Shown here one piece after another: positions 6,998-14,092 of a stretch of 36,604 nucleotides of DNA. Under the pieces are notes generated by a model. The model was given only the letters and a program-made list of their open reading frames with translations, did no database searches and was not told where the DNA came from. This stretch comes from CAZYIW01 sp964647705 (GTDB lineage: Bacteria > Pseudomonadota > Gammaproteobacteria > PS1 > Pseudothioglobaceae). How positions within the stretch are numbered: the stretch's first letter is position 1; each line of letters begins with the position of its first letter. The stretch is taken from the NCBI GenBank assembly GCA_964647705.1, contig CAZYIW010000008.1:1-36604 (forward strand), written 5' to 3'. The translations under genes were made by a program, and so were the position numbers.

Positions 6998-7877
6998 AAT
7001 AGTCTTGATATTTGCTTTGTTATTTTCTCAAATGACACTGGCTTTTTTACCAAAAATGGCCGATTTACCAGAGTTGCCCAAATTACCCATGTTTGGGGAT
7101 TTTGATCCCAACGATTTGAGAAAATTTTTTAACGAATTTACCGAAGATAAGCCCGATTTTGAGCGTGAAGCACGAATGATTGGTGAGATTGAAGAATCAG
7201 TCATGGATGGCGATGTGGAATATCTGCCTCTTAAAGGTGATAAAGAGGTGTTTAGTATTTACATGGAACCGGATAGCGATAACCCTAAAGGCGGGGTGAT
7301 TGTGTTGCATTCCAGAGGTTATCACGCCAATTGGGACACTGTGGTTAAACCACTTAGAGTGGGCTTAGCCGAGAAGGGTTGGCACACACTTTCCGTGCAG
7401 ATGCCAGTTTTGGATAAATCGGCCAAATATTATGACTATGTGCCTATTTTTCCATATGCGCATGAGCGCATAGAGGCTGCTATTGATTTTTACAAGCAGC
7501 GTGGTGTTGATAATATTATTCTTATCGGTCATGGTTGTGGTGCGCATATGTCGATGAGTTATATCGACAAATACTCTGATGACAAAATCTCTGCCTATGT
7601 GGGCATTGGCATGGGGGCGACCGACTATAAACAAAAAATTGTCAAACCGTTTCCGTTGGATAAGATGTTAAAACCAGTCTTAGATGTTTATGGTGAGCAA
7701 GATTTTCCTGGTGTTATTCGCCATTCAGACAAAAGAAGGGATTTAATGGATGTTGCATCCAATCAAAAAAGTCAGCAAATGGTCATTGACAAAGCAGACC
7801 ATTATTTCAAAGAAACTGGCACAGCTGAGATTTTAACCGACAAGATTAACACTTGGCTTAGTAAACTAAAGCGATAA
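6987..7877 (+). CDS. Exported DUF3530-type alpha/beta-hydrolase-like protein
   Basis: A 296-residue protein with a signal peptide (1-19, MTLA) and a Pro/Leu-rich linker (PELPKLPMFGDF). An alpha/beta-hydrolase-like domain runs from about residue 90: GGVIVLHSRGYHANW, then GWHTLSVQMP, then the elbow IGHGCGAHMS and a late His in DKADHYF. The family resembles DUF3530, whose function is unknown to me. At the nucleophile elbow the usual G-x-S-x-G reads G-H-G-C-G, so the canonical serine is absent. It may be a binding protein or a non-classical hydrolase. AGGAA lies 5 nt before the ATG and the gene overlaps the Sel1 gene by 11 bases, so both are probably made from one message. Confidence 0.75.
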   Translation: MLNRIVLIFALLFSQMTLAFLPKMADLPELPKLPMFGDFDPNDLRKFFNEFTEDKPDFEREARMIGEIEESVMDGDVEYLPLKGDKEVFSIYMEPDSDNPKGGVIVLHSRGYHANWDTVVKPLRVGLAEKGWHTLSVQMPVLDKSAKYYDYVPIFPYAHERIEAAIDFYKQRGVDNIILIGHGCGAHMSMSYIDKYSDDKISAYVGIGMGATDYKQKIVKPFPLDKMLKPVLDVYGEQDFPGVIRHSDKRRDLMDVASNQKSQQMVIDKADHYFKETGTAEILTDKINTWLSKLKR

Positions 7878-7879
7878 AT

Positions 7880-8677
7880 TTACAAATTTTGTAGATAATC
7901 AATTTCTTGCTCGGTAAAGCCGGTGAGCTTGCGAGCTTCGATGTTAAAAACACCTCTGAGTTGGTTGCCAATGTGTTTTTTAATTAATCGATCAAAGGTT
8001 TTAATCGGATTTAGATCTCTGTCTTGGCACAAAGCATGAAACCAATGATTGCCAATTCTGACATGACCAATTTCATCACGATAAATCACATCTAGGATCT
8101 TCACCATTTTTGTAAATTTGGATTTTTTGAATTTTTTTTGAATACTTGGAGTGACATCCAAACCACGTGCTTCTAGGACTCTAGGCACCAATGCCATTCT
8201 TGAGAGTACATCGTAGTTGGTTTCATGGGTCATGGTCCAAAGGCCATTGTGTGCATCAAAATCACCATATTGATAACCCAATTCTATTAAATATTGATGG
8301 ATCATCTCAAAGTGTTGGGATTCTTCATAGGCTACTTGGATCCAATCATTATGAAAATCAGGCCCCATGTCTTGAAATCGATACACAGCATCCAGCGCCA
8401 AATTAATGGCGTTAAATTCTATATGACAGATGGCATGGATGGTTTTAATCATGCCCATGTCGGACTGATCTCTTTTGGGCACAGCGCCAAATTTAACTAA
8501 TTTCGGTTTTTTGGGTCTTCCTGGATCTTCAATGCCGTGAACAGGGATGTGCTTATCGTAATCAAGTTGATGGGTATCTTTAAGCTGATTTAATTTTTGT
8601 GTGAGCGCAACTTTCTCATGAATGGATTGGCTCATTAGAGCCTGATGAGCCAGCTCAAATGCGTTTGTATTCGCCAC
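7880..8677 (-). CDS. DUF455 ferritin-like domain protein
   Basis: A 265-residue cytosolic protein with the spacing of a carboxylate-bridged di-iron four-helix bundle. The motifs are HIEFNAINLALDAVYRF, then EESQHFEMIHQYL, then RDEIGHVRIGNHWF, with Glu and E-x-x-H pairs as likely ligands. It matches the DUF455 family, which has no established reaction that I can name. The start is GTG at 8675-8677, with AAGGA about 7 nt upstream. It overlaps the 3' end of the RluE-type gene by 23 bases, so it is likely the last gene of a ratA-rluE-DUF455 transcript. It converges with the DUF3530 gene, leaving only 2 bases. Confidence 0.8.
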   Translation of the reverse strand: MANTNAFELAHQALMSQSIHEKVALTQKLNQLKDTHQLDYDKHIPVHGIEDPGRPKKPKLVKFGAVPKRDQSDMGMIKTIHAICHIEFNAINLALDAVYRFQDMGPDFHNDWIQVAYEESQHFEMIHQYLIELGYQYGDFDAHNGLWTMTHETNYDVLSRMALVPRVLEARGLDVTPSIQKKFKKSKFTKMVKILDVIYRDEIGHVRIGNHWFHALCQDRDLNPIKTFDRLIKKHIGNQLRGVFNIEARKLTGFTEQEIDYLQNL

Positions 8678-9185
8678 TGTTAAGTCCTTCTAAGCTCCAT
8701 TGATCTATGTGTGTTCTTATGAGGCGCAAAGTTGGGAAACCCACATGTGCACTCATGCGCCTTACTTGTCTATTTTTACCTTCTCTAATCGTCATCTCGA
8801 TCCAAGAAGTTGGAATGTTTTTACGACTACGAATGGGTGGCTCTCTTAACCAAAGCCATTGTGGTTGAATGATTTTTCGCACTTTAGCAGGTTTGGTCAT
8901 ACCGTCTTTTAGCATCACACCCTGGCAAAGCTTTGTGATGGCATCATCGGTGATTTTGCCTTCAACCTGTAATACATAAGTTTTTTGCTTATCAAATTTA
9001 GGGTGTGATATTCGATGTTGCAAGGAACCGTCATCAGTAAGTAACAATAGACCTTCTGAATCTTTATCTAGGCGTCCTGCAGGGTAGATATTTTTAGTTG
9101 AAATAAAATCCGATAAGTTGATACCTTCACCACTGAATTGACACAACACACCAAAAGGCTTGTTAAACAAATAGGTCTTAGCCAT
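8655..9185 (-). CDS. rluE: Pseudouridine synthase of the RsuA/RluE family
   Basis: 176 residues from the ATG at 9183-9185. The catalytic motif is GRLDKDSEGLLLLTDDG, with the Asp of GRLDxD as nucleophile. The C-terminal REGKNRQVRRM basic motif is typical of the family. There is no S4 domain at the N-terminus (it starts MAKTYLFNKPFGVLCQF), which matches RluE, the enzyme modifying U2457 of E. coli 23S rRNA. The RluE assignment within the family is by resemblance. The reading frame is open a further 96 bases upstream, but those codons lie inside ratA and encode nothing family-like. The start overlaps the ratA stop by 8 bases. Confidence 0.88.
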   Translation of the reverse strand: MAKTYLFNKPFGVLCQFSGEGINLSDFISTKNIYPAGRLDKDSEGLLLLTDDGSLQHRISHPKFDKQKTYVLQVEGKITDDAITKLCQGVMLKDGMTKPAKVRKIIQPQWLWLREPPIRSRKNIPTSWIEMTIREGKNRQVRRMSAHVGFPTLRLIRTHIDQWSLEGLNSGEYKRI

Positions 9186-9609
9186 AAGTTGATTTGGCTC
9201 TTGTGACAAAGGCATCAAGTTGTGAATTGGCAATAGAGGTAAATACTGGCGATATTGCCATATCCATGATTTTGGAGGCAAAGCTAAATTGTAATTCTAA
9301 ACTCACTTTACAAGCATCTTCTCCCAGTGGCACAAACAACCAATCACCAGATAGATGAGAAAAAGGCCCATCTTCTAATTGCATATTTATTTTCTCAAAC
9401 GGATAAACTCTATTGAGTGTGGTAAATGATTGATTAAAAGCGCCTTTGTTTATTTTTACCGAGGCTTTAATTTGTTCATCTGTTTGATTTAAAATAAAAG
9501 CGCCTGAGCACCAATTGAGAAAATCTGGGTATTTTTCAACCTGATTGACCAGTGTAAACATTTGTTCACAAGTATAAGGCACGATGGCACTTTTAGAAAT
9601 ATGATGCAT
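9178..9609 (-). CDS. ratA: RatA-type START/Coq10 domain protein
   Basis: 143 residues from the ATG at 9609, close to the 144 of E. coli RatA. It begins MHHISKSAIVPYTCEQMFTLV, the standard START-like opening, with EKYPDFLNWC following. Homologues bind coenzyme Q intermediates (Coq10). E. coli RatA was described as blocking ribosomal subunit association, and its native role is debated. It is divergent from smpB with 15 bp between starts, a gene order conserved in gammaproteobacteria. The longer open frame (up to 9705) would overlap smpB and was trimmed. Confidence 0.9.
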   Translation of the reverse strand: MHHISKSAIVPYTCEQMFTLVNQVEKYPDFLNWCSGAFILNQTDEQIKASVKINKGAFNQSFTTLNRVYPFEKINMQLEDGPFSHLSGDWLFVPLGEDACKVSLELQFSFASKIMDMAISPVFTSIANSQLDAFVTRAKSTYG

Positions 9610-9624
9610 GACAAAAATTAATTC

Positions 9625-10104
9625 ATGAGTAAAAAGACAAAAAAAACAAGTTCTAATACGATTGCTGTTAATAAAAAAGCAAGGCATGATTATTTTATCG
9701 AACAAACTTTAGAAGCTGGTCTTTCTTTACAAGGATGGGAAGTAAAAAGCTTAAGAGAGGGTCGTGTGCAGCTAAAAGAGAGTTATGTCATTCTAAAAGA
9801 CAACGAAATATTTTTGTTTGGTGCGCACATCTCCCCACTTAAACAGGCATCAACGCACATCAACACCGATCCCACACGTACAAGAAAATTATTATTACAT
9901 CGACAAGAGATTGATCGACTGCGTGACAAAGTCAACCAAAAAGGTGCCACTATCGTGGCACTAAAACTCTATTGGAACAAGTCTAGAGTTAAGCTTGAGA
10001 TTGGCCTAGCCAAAGGAAAAAAAGAACACGATAAAAGACAAGATATCAAAGCCAGAGACTGGGAAAGAGACAAGCGCAGAGCCTTGAAAGAAAATCAACG
10101 CTAA
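9625..10104 (+). CDS. smpB: SsrA-binding protein SmpB
   Basis: 159 residues. SmpB binds tmRNA and brings it to stalled ribosomes for trans-translation. Family blocks are visible: KKARHDYFIEQTLEAGLSLQGWEVKSLR near the N-terminus, the GRVQLKESYV strand, and a lysine/arginine-rich C-terminal tail (KEHDKRQDIKARDWERDKRRALKE) that enters the decoding centre. The ATG follows an AT-rich stretch with no good Shine-Dalgarno. Any promoter must lie inside ratA because the divergent starts are only 15 bp apart. The tmRNA gene itself is not in this window. Confidence 0.96.
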   Translation: MSKKTKKTSSNTIAVNKKARHDYFIEQTLEAGLSLQGWEVKSLREGRVQLKESYVILKDNEIFLFGAHISPLKQASTHINTDPTRTRKLLLHRQEIDRLRDKVNQKGATIVALKLYWNKSRVKLEIGLAKGKKEHDKRQDIKARDWERDKRRALKENQR

Positions 10105-10126
10105 AGGTCGATTTTTTTACATTTTA

Positions 10127-10156
10127 TTGTTTTAATCTATTTTTTTTGCTTATAAT
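10127..10156 (+). promoter_or_regulatory. Candidate sigma-70 promoter of the HU gene
   Basis: TTGTTT (10127-10132), 18-bp spacer, consensus TATAAT (10151-10156). Transcription would start near 10163, giving a leader of about 120 nt before the HU start codon. Confidence 0.65.
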
Positions 10157-10176
10157 AGAAACTAGCTAATAGTTGG

Positions 10177-10235
10177 GGGTTAGCGAGTACAATGACAGTG
10201 ATTTTCATTTCTCTTACCTCCTTAACAGCTAACCC
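10177..10235 (+). promoter_or_regulatory. Structured leader of the HU mRNA
   Basis: GGGTTAGC (10177-10184) is perfectly complementary to GCTAACCC (10228-10235). The 43-nt loop contains ACCTCCTTA (about 10215-10224), the same sequence as the 3' anti-Shine-Dalgarno tail of 16S rRNA. Its CTCCT can pair with AGGAG in the HU ribosome-binding site (10272-10279). This suggests a switch in which ribosome-site pairing competes with the long stem. It is a proposal from sequence only, with no folding calculation. Confidence 0.45.
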
Positions 10236-10282
10236 TTAGCTTTTAGCTATCTTAGTTAACAACTAACAATTGAGGAGAAAGA

Positions 10283-10555
10283 ATGAACAAAGCAGAACTT
10301 ATCGATGCAATTGCATCATCAGCAAATCTATCAAAAGCCGATGCACAGCGTGCATTGAATGCAACAACTGAAGCAATTACAGGTGCAATGGCTGCCGGTG
10401 ACGGTGTTCAATTAACCGGTTTTGGTTCTTTTGTGGTTAGAAGTCGTGCAGCACGCACAGGCCGTAACCCACAAACAGGCGCAAGTATTAATATTCCAGC
10501 ATCTAATGTAGCCGCTTTTAAAGCCGGTAAAGCATTAAAAGATGCAGTGAATTAG
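10283..10555 (+). CDS. hupB: DNA-binding protein HU (HupB-like)
   Basis: 90 residues, the exact size of HU subunits. It begins MNKAELIDAIASSANLSKADAQRALNA and has the conserved GFGSF turn, the DNA-embracing arm RSRAARTGRNPQTG with its proline, and the FKAGKALKDAVN C-terminus. HU dimers bend and compact DNA. GAGGAG precedes the ATG by 6 nt. The gene stands alone with its own promoter, a long leader and an intrinsic terminator, as expected for a highly expressed monocistronic gene. Alpha versus beta type cannot be decided because only one HU is visible. Confidence 0.95.
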   Translation: MNKAELIDAIASSANLSKADAQRALNATTEAITGAMAAGDGVQLTGFGSFVVRSRAARTGRNPQTGASINIPASNVAAFKAGKALKDAVN

Positions 10556-10572
10556 TCTGATAACAGGCAAAT

Positions 10573-10600
10573 AAAAAAAGCACCTTCGGGTGCTTTTTTT
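10573..10600 (+). terminator. Intrinsic terminator of the HU gene
   Basis: GCACC (10580-10584), UUCG tetraloop (10585-10588), GGTGC (10589-10593), seven T residues (10594-10600) and a matching A-run upstream. It is bidirectional in form, although no minus-strand gene ends here. Confidence 0.95.
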
Positions 10601-10690
10601 ATTTCTCAATTAAGGTGTTTTGATTTGCAAGCGACGAAAACACGGCACTCAGGTAAAATAATCGCATTTTTTTGATAAACGGAGTCAATC

Positions 10691-11116
10691 ATGGAAAGAA
10701 CATTGTCAATTATTAAGCCTGATGCAGTAAGTAAAAATGTTATAGGGCAAATCTATTCGCGTTTTGAACAGGCAGGTTTTAAAATCGTAGCCGCTAAAAT
10801 GCTACACTTAGACGACGCACTAGCAGGCGGTTTTTATGCGGTGCACAAGGATCGTCCTTTTTTCAAAGATTTGGTCGAATTTATGACTTCCGGACCTGTG
10901 ATGGTTCAGGTATTAGAGGGTGAAAATGCCGTTGCAAAGCACCGTGAAATTATGGGCGCAACCAATCCACAGGAAGCAGAGCCTGGTACCATTCGTGCTG
11001 ATTTTGCCGAAACCTTAGATGAGAATGCAGTGCACGGTTCTGACTCATTAGAAAATGCCCAGATTGAGATTGATTACTTCTTTGGCGAAGATGGTATTTG
11101 CCCAAGAACGCGTTAA
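10691..11116 (+). CDS. ndk: Nucleoside diphosphate kinase
   Basis: 141 residues. Ndk transfers the gamma phosphate from ATP to other nucleoside diphosphates through a phosphohistidine, here His115 in the motif NAVHGSDS. Other family blocks are the ERTLSIIKPDAV opening, the GATNPQEAEPGTIRADF loop and a C-terminal FFGEDGICPRT. GGAGT lies about 6 nt upstream of the ATG. It is flanked by terminators on both sides, so it is probably transcribed alone. The upstream gap (10605-10690) must hold its promoter, but I see no pair with good spacing. Confidence 0.97.
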   Translation: MERTLSIIKPDAVSKNVIGQIYSRFEQAGFKIVAAKMLHLDDALAGGFYAVHKDRPFFKDLVEFMTSGPVMVQVLEGENAVAKHREIMGATNPQEAEPGTIRADFAETLDENAVHGSDSLENAQIEIDYFFGEDGICPRTR

Positions 11117-11139
11117 TTTAACCTTGGTTATTTAATAAG

Positions 11140-11170
11140 TAGCACAGCCAAGTCTGTGCTATTTTTGTTT
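11140..11170 (+). terminator. Intrinsic terminator after ndk
   Basis: TAGCACAG (11140-11147) pairs with CTGTGCTA (11154-11161) around a 6-nt loop, followed by TTTTTGTTT. The rlmN start codon follows the T-run by a single base. Confidence 0.85.
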
Positions 11171-11171
11171 T

Positions 11172-12254
11172 ATGGCAAACAAACAAGACAAACTCAATTT
11201 ACTGGGGCTAACTCAGAAAGACTTTGGTCGTTTTTTCTCTGAACTAGGGGAGAAACCCTATCGAACCAAACAAATCATGCAATGGATTTATCATCAGCAT
11301 GAGCTTAATTTTGACAATATGCTCAATTTATCAAAAGCGCTAAGAGATAAGCTTGCGCAAGTTGCCACCTTAAGTCTGCCAGAGATAGTGAGTGAAAAAC
11401 AATCCAGTGATGGTGTGGTTAAATGGGTGATTGACCTAGGGCTTAATAATCATATTGAGACGGTTTATATTCCTGAAAAAACAAGAGGTACTTTGTGTAT
11501 CTCTTCTCAAGTGGGTTGTTCTTTGGCTTGTACTTTTTGTTCTACAGGTATGCAAGGTTTTAACCGCAACCTATCCACTGCTGAGATTATTGCTCAGGTG
11601 ATCATCGCTGCTACTTATCTGCGAACAAAGAATAGGAGAATCACCAATGTGGTGTTCATGGGCATGGGCGAACCACTACTGAATGAAAAATCTGTCTATG
11701 ATGCTTGTGATTTGTTGCTTGATGATTTGGCATTTGGCCTCTCACGTCGTAAAGTAACCATCTCCACTTCTGGTATTGTTCCTGCGCTTTATCGTATGGC
11801 TGATACCACGCCTGTGAGTTTGGCAATTTCACTACACGCACCCGATGATGCACTCAGAGATGTCCTGGTTCCTATTAACCAAAAATATCCAATTAAAGAA
11901 TTATTAAAAGCTTGTCGACATTATCTTGAGTCTGGAGAACAACAAAGGCATGTTTTATTTGAATATGTGATGCTTGATGGTGTTAATGATTCTGCCAATC
12001 AGGCTTTGGCATTGGCAAAATTGTTAAAAGGGTTGGAAGCAAAAGTAAACCTTATTCCCTTTAATCCATTTCCAAAAACTGAGTATGCACGTTCAAAAGC
12101 GGCTACAATTAGTAAATTTCAAGATATTTTGCACAATAAAGGCATTCGAACAACAACCAGACGAACACGTGGCGATGATGTAGATGGTGCATGTGGACAA
12201 CTGGTGGGGCAAGTTAAGGACAAAACAAGAAGGGTAGATGTTAGACGGCATTGA
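11172..12254 (+). CDS. rlmN: Dual-specificity RNA methyltransferase RlmN
   Basis: 360-residue radical-SAM enzyme that makes 2-methyladenosine at A2503 of 23S rRNA and A37 of some tRNAs. The cluster motif C-x3-C-x2-C is at Cys116, Cys120 and Cys123 (GCSLACTFC). The two mechanism cysteines correspond to Cys109 (TLCISSQ) and Cys341 (DGACGQL). The start aligns with known RlmN N-termini (INLLDL-like NLLGLTQ). There is no Shine-Dalgarno, because the ATG immediately follows the ndk terminator. Translation may therefore be weak, or use read-through mRNA. It heads the rlmN-x-ispG overlapping cluster. Confidence 0.96.
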   Translation: MANKQDKLNLLGLTQKDFGRFFSELGEKPYRTKQIMQWIYHQHELNFDNMLNLSKALRDKLAQVATLSLPEIVSEKQSSDGVVKWVIDLGLNNHIETVYIPEKTRGTLCISSQVGCSLACTFCSTGMQGFNRNLSTAEIIAQVIIAATYLRTKNRRITNVVFMGMGEPLLNEKSVYDACDLLLDDLAFGLSRRKVTISTSGIVPALYRMADTTPVSLAISLHAPDDALRDVLVPINQKYPIKELLKACRHYLESGEQQRHVLFEYVMLDGVNDSANQALALAKLLKGLEAKVNLIPFNPFPKTEYARSKAATISKFQDILHNKGIRTTTRRTRGDDVDGACGQLVGQVKDKTRRVDVRRH

Positions 12255-12540
12255 TTATTATCCAAAAAAGAGGCGCTCAAAGAAGGTACCAATTCTTATT
12301 TTTTTACTAATGGCAATCATTGGTTTTGTAGCCTATTGGTATGATCAAGGTGGTATTGTAAAAAATACACAAAAACCCAAAACCAATATTATCGTTATCA
12401 GTGAACCACAAGCTACCCAAACATCGCCACCAAGTTCAAATGTCAAACAAAGCGCATTGCCAATCGGCATTATTGAAACACCTAGTGTGGTAGAAAATCT
12501 GGATGAAATAATTCTTATTCAAAAACCAAAGACACAGTGA
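12238..12540 (+). CDS. Small single-pass membrane protein in the rodZ position
   Basis: 100 residues: a short cytoplasmic tail rich in Lys/Arg (PKKRRSKK, about 9-16), one transmembrane helix (about 17-35, VPILIFLLMAIIGF) and a Thr/Pro/Ser-rich outer segment. Topology by the positive-inside rule is N-in, C-out. It overlaps rlmN by 17 bases and its TGA overlaps the ispG GTG by 4, so the frame is well supported by context. In gammaproteobacteria this slot is usually filled by pilF/pilW and rodZ. The basic-TM-linker layout recalls the middle of RodZ without its HTH or C-terminal domain. Homology is not demonstrated. Confidence 0.7.
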   Translation: MLDGIDYYPKKRRSKKVPILIFLLMAIIGFVAYWYDQGGIVKNTQKPKTNIIVISEPQATQTSPPSSNVKQSALPIGIIETPSVVENLDEIILIQKPKTQ

Positions 12541-13604
12541 AACCAATACACACCATAACCAGAAGAAAATCAAAACAAATTTTTGTTGGCGATGTCGCCA
12601 TCGGTGGCGATGCGCCAATCTCTGTGCAAAGTATGACCAATACAGACACTTGCGATGTGAAAGCCACAGTGGAGCAAATTCAATCGATTGCAAAAGCTGG
12701 TGCTGATTTGGTGAGAGTTTCGGTACCAACCATGGATGCTGCCGAAGCTTTTAAAAAAATCAAACAGCAAGTTGATATACCACTGATTACTGACATTCAT
12801 TTTGATTATAAAATCGCCCTTAAGGTTGCCGACTATGGTGCAGATTGCTTGCGTATCAACCCGGGCAATATTGGCAAAGAAGATCGGATAAGTCAGGTAA
12901 TTGCCGCTGCAAAACATCATAATATTCCAATTCGTATAGGTGTGAATGCTGGATCACTAGAGAAAGACCTTCAAAAAAAATACATCGAGCCAACACCTGA
13001 GGCCATGGTGGAGTCTGCATTTAGGCACATTGATATTCTGGATCGGTTAAATTTTGACAATTACAAAGTGTCACTCAAAGCTTCAGAGGTTTTTATGACA
13101 GTTTTTGCTTATAGGCAGCTGGCCACACAAATTGACAATCCTCTACACCTGGGTATCACCGAGTCAGGCAGTCTGCATGCAGGCACAGTTAAATCCTCAA
13201 TTGGATTAGGTTTATTGTTGTCTGAGGGTATTGGTGATACCATTCGTGTGTCATTGGCATCTGATCCAGTCAATGAAGTAAAAGTAGGTTTTGATATCTT
13301 AAAATCTCTACACTTAAGAAAAAAAGGTGTAAACCTTATTGCTTGTCCATCTTGTTCAAGACAAAAATTTGACGTGATTAAAGTGGTGAATGAATTGGAA
13401 TCTCGCCTAGAGGATATCACTGACCCGATTGATGTGGCGGTGATTGGCTGTGTGGTCAATGGACCAGGAGAGGCGAAGGAGGTTTCTGTTGGCCTAACTG
13501 GTGGTGAGCCCAATCTACTCTATATCAACGGCAACAAGCACTCCAAAATTGATAACGCTTCGTTGGTTGATGAGTTAGAAAAGCAAATTCGCGATCAAAT
13601 TTAG
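12537..13604 (+). CDS. ispG: 4-hydroxy-3-methylbut-2-enyl diphosphate synthase
   Basis: 355 residues. IspG reduces methylerythritol cyclodiphosphate to HMBPP in the non-mevalonate isoprenoid pathway, using a [4Fe-4S] cluster. The ligands Cys270, Cys273 (ACPSCSRQ), Cys305 and Glu312 (GCVVNGPGE) fall at the same numbers as in the E. coli protein. The N-terminal TIM barrel contains SVQSMTNTDTCD and LRINPGNIG. The GTG start overlaps the previous stop (GTGA). The gene ends 4 bases into the convergent DUF2062 gene. Together with dxs (14089-15891) it places two pathway steps in this window. Confidence 0.97.
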   Translation: MKPIHTITRRKSKQIFVGDVAIGGDAPISVQSMTNTDTCDVKATVEQIQSIAKAGADLVRVSVPTMDAAEAFKKIKQQVDIPLITDIHFDYKIALKVADYGADCLRINPGNIGKEDRISQVIAAAKHHNIPIRIGVNAGSLEKDLQKKYIEPTPEAMVESAFRHIDILDRLNFDNYKVSLKASEVFMTVFAYRQLATQIDNPLHLGITESGSLHAGTVKSSIGLGLLLSEGIGDTIRVSLASDPVNEVKVGFDILKSLHLRKKGVNLIACPSCSRQKFDVIKVVNELESRLEDITDPIDVAVIGCVVNGPGEAKEVSVGLTGGEPNLLYINGNKHSKIDNASLVDELEKQIRDQI

Positions 13605-14092
13605 CGTTTTTTGCGTTTTTGTGCTTTAAGACGGTAGATGCCTTGAATGGTCCAATAGCCTAGTGTTGAGGCGACAACAGAGACAATTAAGCAACCCAAT
13701 AAAAATGGTTGCCAAATAACTTCAAACACTTCCCAAATGTATTCAAAAGAGACAATAAAATCTTTTTCGATACCCACATCTAAGACCCAAGCCCCCAATT
13801 TATAGCAAGCATAGAAAATCGGTGGCATGGTCAGTGGATTGGTAATCCAAACCAGCGCAACAGATAATGGTAGATTGGCAGAGAATATCACCGCACCAGG
13901 TGCTGCCAAGAGCATTTGAAAGGGCACTGGGATAAATGCAAAAAACAAACCCACAGCAAAAGCTTTAGAAATCGAACGTCTATTGAAATTCCATAAGCTG
14001 GGGTTATGCAAATGCTCAGATAACCAGCCTAAGTGTTTGTGGGCTTTTAGCTCTTCTGGGTTAGGACTGATACGTTTGAGTGTTTTTTTCAT
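13601..14092 (-). CDS. DUF2062 membrane protein
   Basis: 163 residues with three or so hydrophobic segments (about 45-70, 78-100 and 125-155). The conserved DUF2062 core is seen as SISKAFAVGLFFAFIPVPFQMLLA and the WITNPLTMPPIFYACYKLG block. The family is common next to isoprenoid or glycosyltransferase genes, and its biochemical role is not known to me. The ATG overlaps the dxs stop by 4 bases (ATGA), so it is translated with dxs. The 3' end converges on ispG with a 4-base overlap. Confidence 0.8.
   Translation of the reverse strand: MKKTLKRISPNPEELKAHKHLGWLSEHLHNPSLWNFNRRSISKAFAVGLFFAFIPVPFQMLLAAPGAVIFSANLPLSVALVWITNPLTMPPIFYACYKLGAWVLDVGIEKDFIVSFEYIWEVFEVIWQPFLLGCLIVSVVASTLGYWTIQGIYRLKAQKRKKR

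Noticed and set aside
9186..9281. Upstream extension of the RluE-type gene
   Set aside because: The codons lie inside ratA in another frame; the family start is MAKTYLFNKPFG at 9185.
9610..9705. Upstream extension of ratA
   Set aside because: It would run through the start of the divergent smpB gene and adds 32 residues unlike RatA; MHHISKSAIVPY is the family start.
13109..13513. 134-codon minus-strand reading frame inside ispG
   Set aside because: Complementary to the most conserved part of ispG; no independent support.
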